Source: Hyphodiscus hymeniophilus
Taxonomy: Eukaryota > Ascomycota > Leotiomycetes > Helotiales > Hyphodiscaceae
Reading direction: 5' to 3'
Assembly: GCA_016508695.1 (NCBI GenBank)
Contig: VNKQ01000010.1
Location: 1,736,001-1,800,000 of the forward strand
DNA: 64,000 nt
A program made the position numbers and the translations under genes. Shown here piece after piece: positions 33,075 to 42,927 of the stretch; the first letter of the stretch is position 1; each line of letters begins with the position of its first letter. The notes under the pieces are model-generated. The model worked only from the letters and a program-made list of their open reading frames with translations, was not told the origin of the DNA and did not search any database.

Positions 33075-33614
33075 TGTGAGCGATAATACTTCAGTCTACA
33101 GATTTGAGATATAACCTGAGGTGATTGACTTACAAGAATGGGAGAATTATGGTTCCTTTAGTAGAGTTTTTCCGTTGTCGCTTTCCATGAGCTCTCTACA
33201 ATACTTCTCCATTACTCAAATTTTGAACAGTATGATAAGAAGCTCATACCTGAGGTACAGGCGATATGATTGGCCACCATCCCTTTGGAGCGTTATCTGC
33301 TCGGAGGCGACCGGTGTCAGGGGTAACCTGTGCACGTGAAGTTTCTTGGCTCACCAAGATATCTGACGGAGATCTCATATCTCAAAGACAACATGGGTAC
33401 TTCGGATACTTCCTATCCAAGATGACAAAAAGTGGCTTTTCTTTACTGACCTGGATGTCGGCTCTAACGGGAATTGAGAAGTTTCGAGCCCGTGGTTCGG
33501 CCGGTCTGGTTTAATTCCTTTTCTCTCCCATTGTCCAAACGTCAACAGATAATTTCTGGTTATACTTACGTGTATTCTTTTGAATCTGGCCATTGAAAAC
33601 TACCCCAGTTCAAG
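33075..33614. promoter_or_regulatory. Bidirectional promoter with GATA and UaY/Ppr1-like sites
   Basis: HGATAR (AreA-type) matches are CGATAA 33081-33086, TGATAA 33233-33238, AGATAA on the minus strand at 33298-33293 and AGATAA 33547-33552. At 33301-33314 lies TCGGAGGCGACCGG, which is TCGG-N6-CCGG. This is one base off the UaY consensus TCGG-N6-CCGA and a full match to the Ppr1-type CGG-N6-CCG. The sites suit a nitrogen- and nucleobase-responsive promoter. This is consensus matching only. Confidence 0.5.
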
Positions 33615-35054
33615 ATGTCACAAGAGAGCTCAACCCTCTACACGCAAGCAACGATCATTACGATCAACCCATCTCGAGAAGTCATTCTCGACGGAGCACT
33701 GCTCGTAACTGGATCTCGCATTGTAGCCATTGGCAAAACATCCGCACTTGGGTGTTCTTCTATTCCCACAAACACGAGAATCATCTCACTCAAAGACAAA
33801 ATCGTCCTTCCCGGGCTCATCAACACCCATTCTCATCTTGCACAATCCCTCCTGCGAGGCTTGGCGGAAGATTTACCCCTCCATTCCTGGCTATGCGATG
33901 CCATCTGGCCACTAGAAGCAAATTACGATGCCGACGATGGGTACATTGCTGCTCGTCTCACAATCGCCGAGATGTTGAAGAGTGGAACGACGTGTTTTCT
34001 TGAGAGCATGTTGACACATCGTAGCGGATTCGAGAATGTCGTTCACGCTGTGTCAGAATCCGGGATAAGAGCCTGTCTGGGAAAGCTGGTCAAGTTCGAG
34101 GAATCGAATAAAGATCTGAATATCAAGGATCCTAGGGATAGGGATGTAAGCTCCATGTCGGTTTCTTCGATGTTGGCTGCGCACGAAAAACATCACCGAT
34201 CATGTAATGATCGTCTTCATGTTTGGGCTGCAGCTGGTACACCAAGAGGGTCACCTCTTTCCTCTCATCTAGGAATCGGCGAGGCTTGTCGAAAACACGA
34301 TATTGGACTTACCATGCACTGTGCGGAAGCTCCAAAGGACCTCACCATATACAGAGATATGTACGCCTGCACACCAATGCAATTCTGTGAGCAGGCCAAA
34401 TTGACAGGAAAGAAGACCGTACTGGCACATATGGTGCATCTTGACCTTGAGAAAGACCTCCTGATTCTGAGGGAAACAGGAACGACGGTAGCACATAACC
34501 CTAACAGCAATTTGAAACTGGCTTCTGGGATTGCAAAAGTTCCGGAGATGTTGAATGCCAGCGTCAACGTGTCACTGGGGACTGATGGCGCACCTTGCGG
34601 AAATACATATGACATGTTCCGAGAGATGCATCTTGCTGGCATTCTTCACAAAGGTGCTAATCTCGATGCATCGCTCATTGGAGCGGAGGCCGTGTTGGAA
34701 ATGGCGACGATCAATGGAGCGAGAGCTCTTGGCTTGGAAAAGGAAGTTGGAAGTTTGGAGGTGGGAAAGAAGGCGGATTTTGTTGTTGTGAATCCTGGAG
34801 CTCTATATGCGGCACCTTGGGATGAGGAGCAGGTTCTGAGTGGTGGTATGGATCCAATGACGACGGTCGTGTATTCGTGTACTGGTGCTGACGTTGAGAT
34901 GGTCGTTGTTGACGGTGAATGCTTGGTGAATGATGGTAAATTGGTGAAGATGAGTGAGTCTGAGATTATACAGGCAGCGAAGAAGTCGATCCGGGGGATT
35001 AGAGGAAGGTCGGGTGTGAAGGTTGTAAATAGGAAAGGGTGGAAATATGTATGA
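33615..35054 (+). CDS. Amidohydrolase-family deaminase (guanine/adenosine-type candidate)
   Basis: Single exon, 479 aa. The metal-binding start of the fold is LPGLINTHSHL (His72, His74). Later ligands are visible as TMHCAEA (His235) and the GTDGAPCGNTYDMF loop (Asp324). The C-terminus closes with EVGSLEVGKKADFVVVNPG, the usual beta-sandwich return. The layout fits the TrzN/SsnA/MtaD branch of metal-dependent amidohydrolases, which deaminate or dechlorinate N-heterocycles including adenosine derivatives, 8-oxoguanine and guanine. The true substrate is unknown. Its divergent pairing with a nucleobase permease makes a purine or pyrimidine derivative the favoured inference. There is no signal peptide, so it is probably cytosolic. 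Confidence 0.85.
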   Translation: MSQESSTLYTQATIITINPSREVILDGALLVTGSRIVAIGKTSALGCSSIPTNTRIISLKDKIVLPGLINTHSHLAQSLLRGLAEDLPLHSWLCDAIWPLEANYDADDGYIAARLTIAEMLKSGTTCFLESMLTHRSGFENVVHAVSESGIRACLGKLVKFEESNKDLNIKDPRDRDVSSMSVSSMLAAHEKHHRSCNDRLHVWAAAGTPRGSPLSSHLGIGEACRKHDIGLTMHCAEAPKDLTIYRDMYACTPMQFCEQAKLTGKKTVLAHMVHLDLEKDLLILRETGTTVAHNPNSNLKLASGIAKVPEMLNASVNVSLGTDGAPCGNTYDMFREMHLAGILHKGANLDASLIGAEAVLEMATINGARALGLEKEVGSLEVGKKADFVVVNPGALYAAPWDEEQVLSGGMDPMTTVVYSCTGADVEMVVVDGECLVNDGKLVKMSESEIIQAAKKSIRGIRGRSGVKVVNRKGWKYV

Positions 35055-35847
35055 ATAGAGCTGTTGTTCTTCACATGAACGAAAAATAATCCACACTTTT
35101 TATATCTACATTTCATGTCCGAGCTGGGAACTTGACTCGACGAGAGAGGTACGAGACTTGGAAAGCAGGAGAAGTTAAAACTTTCAGGTCTCGATCGAGG
35201 AAGTTTTTGATCCCTTCACAATCCAGTCAAAGCTACCTTATTCAATGTAGGAAAGGTAGCAGGACGGACTGAGTCACGTGACAACTTTCGATATTGCAAC
35301 TGCCGTCTATAATATGTTGACTTATATGTCAAACCACTGGGTCTCTCAAAGACAGTTTTGAAGTTGGACGATAGAGTGTAGGAGAATCCCTATCACTCCA
35401 GCGTGCCTTCCACACCGACAGTCTCGAGTCACCTGCACTCGGACCGGTTGCCCGCTTTTCACGGCCGAGCAGGTTCTCGCAATCCGGACTTCACCACCAC
35501 CTTTTAGATAAGCTCGCTCCGCCAATAAGATTAAACCTCATATATCGGACAACACCGTCGTCGACGATATCGATATCAAATGATAACAGCCTTGATCAGA
35601 GCTCTTGTAACGGATGGAAATGCCGGAATGTAGGCTAAGTAGCCTTACGACTTGAAGACTTTTCGAGATCAAGTGATAGAAACGCTCAAGAGAACATATA
35701 AATCCGCTCTTTATGGCTTTGTAAACGCTCGTTTACACTCATTGTCAGATTCTCAAGCATTCAACATCATCAAAAGCCAAATCTCAGCATTTGATTTCTT
35801 CAGCACACCTCTCAATCTTTATCCACCCTCTCACAAGCCCAAACGCA
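35055..35847 (+). promoter_or_regulatory. Promoter of the 2-oxoglutarate dioxygenase with UaY-like and GATA sites
   Basis: The spacer of about 0.8 kb contains TCGGACAACACCGT at 35545-35558 (TCGG-N6-CCGT, again CGG-N6-CCG). HGATAR matches are AGATAA 35506-35511, TGATAA 35581-35586 and TGATAG 35674-35679. No gene is seen. The same site types occur in the neighbouring permease/deaminase promoter. Confidence 0.45.
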
Positions 35848-36873
35848 ATGGCACCAACTAAGTATGCCACCCGTACAATCCCCAAGATCTCCCTACATGA
35901 CTTCGAAACTCGAGTCGACGAAATAACATCCCAGCTCCTCCACGCCGCCGAAACAGACGGCTTCTTCAGCCTCACCAACCACGGCATCTCCCTCTCAGAA
36001 ATCGAGAACATGTTCTCTACCTCCGCCTCATTCTTCACTCTTTCCAAGGACATCAAAGCCACCGTACCCTTCACACATCAAAACGTCGGTTGGGAACAGA
36101 ACGCCCAGATCCGGCCCTCTACCGGCCAACCCGACCGCAAAGAGTCCTATCAACTACAATTCGGCTCCAACATGTCCGACCACTGGGTCGCCCCTTCCAT
36201 CCTCCCGGACTTCAAGTCTACGAGTCTAGACTTCATGCGAAAAGCCCAAGGAGTGAGCGAGAAGCTCATGGTGTGCTTCGCCCGCGGTCTCGGGTTCGAG
36301 GACGACTACTTCGTCAAGGCGCACGACATCTCCCGCCCGGAGACCCAGACCGTGCTGCGCTTGCTGCACTACTTCGAGGTCGACGAGAGCGTGCCCGTCC
36401 CCGAGGGCTACTACCGCGCTGGCGCGCACGTGGACTGGGATTTCATCACGCTGCTCTTCCAACGGGCCGGGCAGAGCGGGCTCGAGATCTGCCCTGGGCG
36501 CGAGACGACGACCGAGTTCGGCATCGGAGACACCTGGACGAAGGTCGAGCCGTCTCCTGGGGAGATCGTATGTAATATCGGAGATCTGCTAATGAGTTGG
36601 AGTGATGACCGCTTCAAGTCTACCTTCCATAGAGTGAAGACGCCGAGTGTCGTCGGTGAGGATTATTTCGGGGAGCGATATAGTATGGCTTTCTTCAACC
36701 AGCCGTGTACGGATGCGGTCATCCAGGGGCCGATGAAGAAGTATCCTGCTGTCACCGGGAGCGAGTTCACGGAGAGGGCGATGGGTAGGAATTTTGCAGC
36801 TTTGAAGGAAAAGGAGGCTTCGAAGGGGATGAAGATGGAGAGCTCGAATGGGGTGGCTATTGCAGCGGCATAA
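35848..36873 (+). CDS. 2-oxoglutarate/Fe(II) dioxygenase, IPNS-like
   Basis: Single exon, 341 aa, starting MAPTKYATRTIPKISLHDFE; the frame is open further upstream but this ATG has good context. The DIOX_N part contains AAETDGFFSLTNHGI. The catalytic core has the iron ligands His194 and Asp196 (AGAHVDWDFITLLFQ) and His261 (STFHRVKTP). Arg277 of ERYSM binds the 2-oxoglutarate carboxylate (R-x-S). The length and the NIGDLLMSWSDD block are typical of fungal members near thymine 7-hydroxylase and other small-molecule hydroxylases. Substrate cannot be assigned. Thymine-type pyrimidine oxidation is an attractive inference because the two upstream genes are a nucleobase permease and an amidohydrolase and the promoters share motifs. 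The 3' half is markedly GC-rich. Confidence 0.87.
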   Translation: MAPTKYATRTIPKISLHDFETRVDEITSQLLHAAETDGFFSLTNHGISLSEIENMFSTSASFFTLSKDIKATVPFTHQNVGWEQNAQIRPSTGQPDRKESYQLQFGSNMSDHWVAPSILPDFKSTSLDFMRKAQGVSEKLMVCFARGLGFEDDYFVKAHDISRPETQTVLRLLHYFEVDESVPVPEGYYRAGAHVDWDFITLLFQRAGQSGLEICPGRETTTEFGIGDTWTKVEPSPGEIVCNIGDLLMSWSDDRFKSTFHRVKTPSVVGEDYFGERYSMAFFNQPCTDAVIQGPMKKYPAVTGSEFTERAMGRNFAALKEKEASKGMKMESSNGVAIAAA

Positions 36874-37204
36874 GAAAAGGTCTGGGATGTGACGACGTCT
36901 TTCCAAAACAGTACATGGCTTTGGCTTGGATCTAAACTTGGGCTCGTCAATGGTTGTATCCATGCACTGTCTGTATACCTTAAGTTACCTTAGTGAAGTT
37001 CCAACTCTCACATGGTATCAAAGCAGCAATCTCGTTTCCATTCCCGATCTTTGCTTTTGTTGTTTATAATGTACATCTTTTGTCCTCTTTTTGTGGCTCT
37101 CAATCCACCACGGCCTCCATTCCATGTTTTATGCGTACATAACGTTCTATCATGAATTACACATATTCAATGACTTTCATGAGACGACTAGATCTGCATT
37201 CCAT
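36874..37204. other. Convergent 3' flanks
   Basis: These 331 bp lie between the dioxygenase (plus) and Irc22 (minus). I see no gene or notable element. Confidence 0.5.
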
Positions 37205-38189
37205 CTATGCCTGCACAACCTTGACCTTCTTGCTGCTCTTTCCACTCTGAACTCTCTTTGCGGTTGGGCGATTCAAGTGAGATTCAGGTATCCATTGCTC
37301 ATCGTATGCCTTCTGGGCCAGCGCACCAGTCGTAACAGCGGGTCCATCGGCTCCAATAACAGAGACTTGATCCTTTGGGTCGACCGCCTTCTTGGTACCC
37401 GCGGATGAACGTTTAGCACGCTCGCCACCCTTGCCACCTTTCTTGAGTTGTGGGAAGAGGGTCTCGATCCAGGTCTTGTAGATGAAGTAGAGGGTTCCGG
37501 CGAATGCTGCGAGTAGGAAGAGGTACAAGAAGACGCTAGAGAGTGTTAGTGAGTTACAAAAAGCGTTGAGAGAAGGCAGTAGCAGGAGTGGCTTGGGATA
37601 ATCATACATTTGAGGATCAAAGACGCTTGTTGCGGCCTCAACGACGCTAACTGTCTCATTGAAAGCCTGGACTTGATAGACGGCACCAGCCTGACTAGCC
37701 ACAACCGCAATGATATTGAGTCTCAAATCCTGAGGATGGAGATCAGTGGTGAAGACGAAAGGCAAGGTCTGCTTCTCTCCAGCAGGAATCTCAACATCGT
37801 ATCGGGTATGGGTAAGGTTGCGGACGACGGCAGCAAAGGCGTGAGTTCCAGGGGCCAATGGCTGCAAAGTCGAGAGGGCGCCTCCGATGACAGCTACATT
37901 AACTGGCTCGGGCTCATTGTTGGTGAAATCGAGGAGAGCTTGCGTCGCATGTCCATTTACGAGCTTCACTCCGAAGACCTCGGATTGGGGAAACGAGGCA
38001 GAGACGGAGACGGCGAGGTTGGGAGTCGTGGGAGGAGATTCGAGCTCTTCTTCAACAACCTGGAAGTAAACAGAGTTAGTGGATGACGACAAATGACGAT
38101 AGGAATTGACTTACGGATTCTGGTACCGCGAAGACGCTGGTTGCGCGCAGAGCAAGAAGAACAAGAGTGGTGTATTTGGAGAGACCCAT
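37205..38189 (-). CDS. irc22: ER membrane protein Irc22 / TRAP-alpha homologue
   Basis: Three exons: 38189-38115, 38059-37609 less one base (37608 is the last base), and 37535-37205, 285 aa. Intron 1 uses GTAAGT and TTCCAG. Intron 2 (37607-37536, 72 bp) uses GTATGA and CTCTAG. The protein begins with a signal peptide (MGLSKYTTLVLLALRATSVF). Its lumenal domain has SVSASFPQSEVFGVKLVNGH and FTNNEPEPVNVAVIGGAL. One membrane helix (FLYLFLLAAFAGTLYFIYKT) and a basic cytosolic tail follow. This matches the Irc22 family, related to the alpha subunit of the translocon-associated protein complex, thought to assist protein translocation at the ER. Intron 2 is in frame without a stop, so a retained form with 24 more residues is possible. 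Confidence 0.88.
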
Positions 38190-38848
38190 TGTATCTGTCA
38201 ATTGCATTGGGTTGAGGTGGGATGGATGTTGTGGTCGGTGGGGAGTGGAAGGACTTTGAAGCTCTCGTGCTCTTGAGATGTGTTCATCATTTAGCGAGTC
38301 TCTAGCGCGGTTACCAGCCACTTTCTACTCACCTACGTAGTCTAGGTACTATTTACGCCACCATTTATTTAATTTACTTAACTGTTGTGTCAACTCCAAT
38401 GTTTACTCAAGAGTTTAAAAACTTGCATAACTCCGAGTAGCTGGTATTCGAGACTCTGATTGGTAACTCTGCACTCTACTCTGTAGCTCTTGATCACCGC
38501 ACGCATTAATCGTAAGGTTGCGCGGATACCTACAGCTACCTTACCTAGATAGGGGCCAGCAAGCGAGTTGACGAATACTCCTCCACGTCTCGGTTGAGCA
38601 AGACCCGCAAGGAGGCTCTAATCATGCAGTATCCAATGTATGTATATGTATCTACCAGCAACACGGAAAGATAGATGAGACATAATCGAGATAATCGACA
38701 TGGAGAAACGCAAATAACTCCCCGATTTAACCAAGCGATCTGACATCAGCACATACTGCTTTGACTTTATGAAGCTTCCGTACCACATCGCCTTTCCCAG
38801 AGGTACTACTAGCACAGTATCGAAGCCTACTCGTAACACAACATAGTC
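38190..38848. promoter_or_regulatory. Divergent promoter region of Irc22 and a P450 gene
   Basis: The 659 bp hold both 5' flanks. No gene is supported and no specific factor site stands out. Confidence 0.4.
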
Positions 38849-40533
38849 ATGGCAACAAGTTTACTCCTCGAATATTTGACGACCTCCAACGTCGCAGCAG
38901 TCTTCATTCTCTCCACTGTCGCAGCCCTCATCGTCAGCTCCCTTTCCACTCCCACATACCCGCAATTCCCATGGGTTGGGGAAGGTCCTGGATTATGGTC
39001 CTCGATGAAGAGTAATGTGACCTACGTGCTTCACTATGCGGATTGGGTACAGGAAGGTTACAATAAGGTATGGAAGGTCACAATCCTCTTCAATCGACGT
39101 CCACTTACTCCTGGTAGTATACTAAACATGGAAAACCATTCATCCTTCCTGGCTCTGCCCTCCAACACTCGCAGATCATCCTCCCTCAATCCCAAACGTC
39201 CTGGATGCTCGAACAACCCGACAGCGTCTTGTCAACTGCGGCTGCCCAGAGCGAAGCCTTGCATAGCGAGTACAACTTCTTTGGACAGTATTATCTGGAC
39301 TCCCCTTTCCATGCGTTCGTTATACACAAGAGCCTGGCGCGGAACTTGAATCAAATGATTCCTGCGATGCAGGATGAGGTTGAATACTCCATCGATACAG
39401 TGTTTGGGTTGGATTCTACTGGATGGAAGAAAGTCAACGTGTGGAAGTCATGGCTGGATATTGTGCCGTACATCACGAACAGAATGCTGGTCGGATATCC
39501 GCTTTGTCGAAACAAGAAATGGCTGGAGAACTGCGTTGCTTTCACAGAGGATGTCATTCGCAATATGTTCCTCATCGGATTGATGCCCACAGTACTTCGA
39601 CCCGTCTTTGGACGACTTGCAGGCTTGCCCAATTGGTGGCACTGGAAGCAATCATCCAAACTCTCGCTGCCGATCATCAAACAGCGGATACATGATATGC
39701 AGAGGAAGGAGGCGGGTGATGCGGAATACAAAGACTGGGTCGAGCCGCAAGACTTCATCACCTGGTCAATCCGAACCGCGAAACAGGAGAATAACCAATT
39801 CGAGGGCCAAGCGGAGGTTATATCAAGGCGCATAATGCCTCTCGAATTCGCTGCCACGCATACTACCTCTTTGACTGGTCATGGTGTTATCCTTGATTTG
39901 CTATCCTCCGAGCCGGCTCTGGGGCATCTCGAGGGTATCCGTGAGGAGGCAGCTCGAGTCTTGAAGGAAGAAGGTGGAAAGTGGACAAAAGCCGGTCTTT
40001 CACGCCTGATCCGTCTCGACAGCGCCATCCGCGAGAGTATGAGGTTCAGCCACTTTGCTCAGACGCTAGTGGAGCGCAAAGTTGTAGCTCCCGATGGTAT
40101 CACCCACAAGACCGAGGGCTGGCATGTTCCTTTTGGTAGCTTCTTTTCGCTCGCCCTCTCTGGTATCCACCACGACGACGATCTTCACGAGAGTTCAGAG
40201 ACTTATGACGCTTTCCGATACTCCCGACCAAGAGAGAGCTACGATGCGAAACCCCAGGATGAGAAAGATCCTACGGAGGAATTGAAGTTGAAGCAATTGG
40301 GCATGGTGACGACTGGGAACTCGCATCTTCCTTTCGGCCATGGGAGACACGCCTGCCCCGGCCGGTTTTTTGTCGCTCACGAATTGAAGATGGCACTCGC
40401 GTATCTGTTCTTGAATTATGATCTCAAGCTACTACCACAGCGACCGAAGACGAAATGGGTTGGAGCTATCAGCGTCCCTGCTTTTGATACTTGTATTGAG
40501 CTTCGGCGGAGGAAGGAGGCCCCACCTGAATGA
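38849..40533 (+). CDS. Cytochrome P450 monooxygenase (first of two)
   Basis: Two exons: 38849-39067 and 39118-40533, 544 aa. The 50-bp intron joins EGYNK to YTKHGKPFILPGSALQHSQI, restoring the usual N-terminal P450 segment. An N-terminal membrane anchor lies at about residues 12-34. The I-helix region reads FAATHTTSLTGHGVILDLLS. The K-helix ExxR is in AIRESMRFSHFAQ. The haem loop is FGHGRHACPGRFF with Cys486. The layout fits fungal microsomal class II P450s that oxidise terpenoid or polyketide-like compounds, but the subfamily and substrate are not assignable. It precedes a LaeA-like methyltransferase and a second P450. Confidence 0.93.
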
Positions 40534-41215
40534 TGGATTAATTCATAATGAAGATCATCACATTGTGTACTTGATTTTTTGGCCGAGACATTGGTCTGGC
40601 GTCTACCATTGCTAGATGAGTGATAGGGACGCAATCTGTTTCTGACAGCGTTGGGCCCAATGCCCATGATACACGAACTGCAGTAGTGTGAGTATATCAG
40701 ATGTCCCCTTGTACATGTACGGCAAAGATTAGTATCGGCTGCATGGACTTCTAAAGCCGCGATCTGAAATAAGGTCGCTGGCAATAATTATGTAAAGCCT
40801 CGTGTTGAAGCTTGTTGACTGTTGCTATTCTGTCTCGTGTGCATACAGATTTGGTAGATGAAAGCTACTACTTCTGGATTTGTTCATTGCTTTAACGACC
40901 ATTCAAGCAAAAAGACTTTTGCAGCAGCCTCCACGGGCAATGTTCGCACCTGGATATACTTAACTCCGTGACGCTAAAACGCCGTTTGAATCGATATCAC
41001 GCCTATAAACATTTCCCAGCCGCCATAGTTTTTTGCCTTCCCTCGTTCCAGCTCTTTAACCTTTTGCCCACATTGACCTCGTCGTCCTGTCTCGAATCCA
41101 GAGGGGCCTCCTGTACCTTCGCAGATATATTCGTCACTTACGATCATGAAGGTTTGCTTGCGGTGATGAAATACCTATACGAGATTAGCATGGTCTCCAT
41201 CATATACGTTTATTC
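40534..41215. other. Convergent 3' flanks
   Basis: This gap of about 0.68 kb lies between the P450 (plus) and the methyltransferase (minus). Only short frames without features are present. Confidence 0.5.
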
Positions 41216-42323
41216 TTACGCTCTGGTAAAGGCGTGAATCCTAGGATCCATCAGCTCTCTCCTCACACCACCAAGCATCGCATGCACGCTGGTCTCATCC
41301 CAGCCCGCCTTTGTGAACAGCGCCAACGTGTAATTCTCGACCCCGCCCTCCAGCATGTTGCTCAAAAAGTACCTGCCGATGTTCTTCAGCCTGCGATCTC
41401 TCGGCCACGGTCCCACAGGCACAATCCTATCCGTCACCACCACGTTCTCAAAGCCGGCCTCTCGCATCCAACCAGCCATCTTCGGGATCGGGTCGAAGTC
41501 GATGCGTAGTACCTCCGAGGCGATCTCGTGGAAGGTCTTCGTCCAGGTCCCACAGTTGGCGTTGGGGTCAAAGGTCCCATCTAGGCATTCCCAGCGCAGG
41601 CCGAACTCTGCGAACTCGATCAACCCACCTGGTGTCAGCGCTCGAAAGGTCTCCTTCAGCAGCTCCGGCCAGTTCTTGATCGATCCGGCCATGGTTCTGA
41701 TGTGTATAAAGTCGAGCGACCTCTCTACCTGCAGCCACGGCTTGTTCACATCATCGATCTCGAACTTCACATTCGGCGGTACCCAGACTGGCTGGATGGG
41801 GGATTGGTCGACTCCCACGATCGTTGCGGACGGGAGACTGTCGCCCAGCTCGATCGCCCATATTCCAGTGCCCGTCCCTACATCGAGGATCTTATCTATG
41901 GTTGGTGGGAGCTCAGTGTAGGTGAGCCTGCCGTCAAGAACTAGCTTGAAGATGTGGTGTTGTAGGTCGAGGCGGTCCTGCTCTGTCTCGTCGATTGGCA
42001 GTAGGCTCTGGCCGTCTCGGTGGTAGCGATGGCCATGCTCGTGTAGATATTCGTACGTTGAGCTGGAGAGGGAGAGGGTGCTGCTTTGTATGCTCTATCG
42101 TGTGTGAGTTGGGCTTTGAGAGGGAGCGTGGGATACTCACATCTTCGTCGAAACCGCTGTCGCTATAGAACTACTTGGATTAGCCAGTGAAATAGCACCC
42201 TATATGATGATCCATGCATACCTCCGCCTCAATAACTTCCCCCTGATCTTCCTGAGACTCGGACTGAGACTGCAGGTCGCTCGTAGCGTCGTATCCAGAA
42301 GTATTGTCTGATTCGGGAATCAT
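41216..42323 (-). CDS. LaeA-like SAM-dependent methyltransferase
   Basis: Three exons: 42323-42222, 42170-42141 (30 nt) and 42094-41216, 336 aa. The short middle exon encodes FYSDSGFDED and has good flanking sites (CAAGTAG and GTGAGT). The acidic, Ser-rich N-terminus MIPESDNTSGYDATSDLQSQ is typical of the group. Motif I of the methyltransferase is ILDVGTGTGIWAIELGD. It is followed by VGVDQSPIQPVWVPPNVKFE, IDDVNKPW and the post-core block FIHIRTMAGSIKNWPELL. LaeA-type proteins either regulate secondary metabolism in the nucleus or act as small-molecule methyltransferases in clusters. Lying between two P450s, a tailoring role is as likely as a regulatory one. The frame is open farther upstream but lacks an ATG, which fixes the start. 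Confidence 0.88.
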
Positions 42324-42927
42324 TCTGCTTGACTCGGCTACGGCTCGGCTTCGGGTCGAGCCTGGTCGTACTGGTAACCGAGACTGAGACGTTACTACTC
42401 GATCGTCGCTGATTCGCACCTTCGCTTTGTCCTCAGACAAGTAAGTAACTTGTAAGTTGATCACTTGCCAATCTCTACCCACGAACGCTTGAATTCTCAA
42501 TGAATTCCCCTCCGCGCTCGATAAGCTAAGGGGCTTCGCTTGCGGGCTACTAGCTCTCTTCAGGAGTTCGCCGGCACGGGCTGGGCCTTTTAGTCCCTTA
42601 GCCCCTTTTGACTAATGTCACTCTATCTCTGCAATGTCTGATATGCTTATCGTCCCATCCGTCCGTTTATTTGTCTTATATATATTCAGCCTCATGGATG
42701 AGCAAGGCTCGAGATGTTCGTGAGTAACAGAAAGTGTCCCTTATGGTGTCGGCGTTGAAGCTGACAACTGCGTGAGTGAATCACTCCCCTCTTCTCTTCT
42801 CTTACTCCATCTATAAATCGACCAATCTTGGATATCCTTATGGTCTATTCTAACTCATAAACACCGCCCTTATCCCGACAAAGCCTTTTCTGACACCCTC
42901 TACAGAGAGCTATCCCGAAAAGCGTCA
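42324..42927. promoter_or_regulatory. Divergent promoter of methyltransferase and second P450
   Basis: The 604 bp contain a TATATATATT run near 42,676-42,686 and a small inverted repeat, GAGTGAATCACTC, at 42774-42786, whose centre resembles an AP-1/bZIP site (TGAATCA). Assigned by eye only. Confidence 0.4.

Noticed and set aside
39205..39300. First P450 starting at MLEQPDSVL
   Set aside because: Sequence upstream in the same frame (KPFILPGSALQHSQIILPQS) and a clean 50-bp intron restore a normal P450 N-terminus with anchor.
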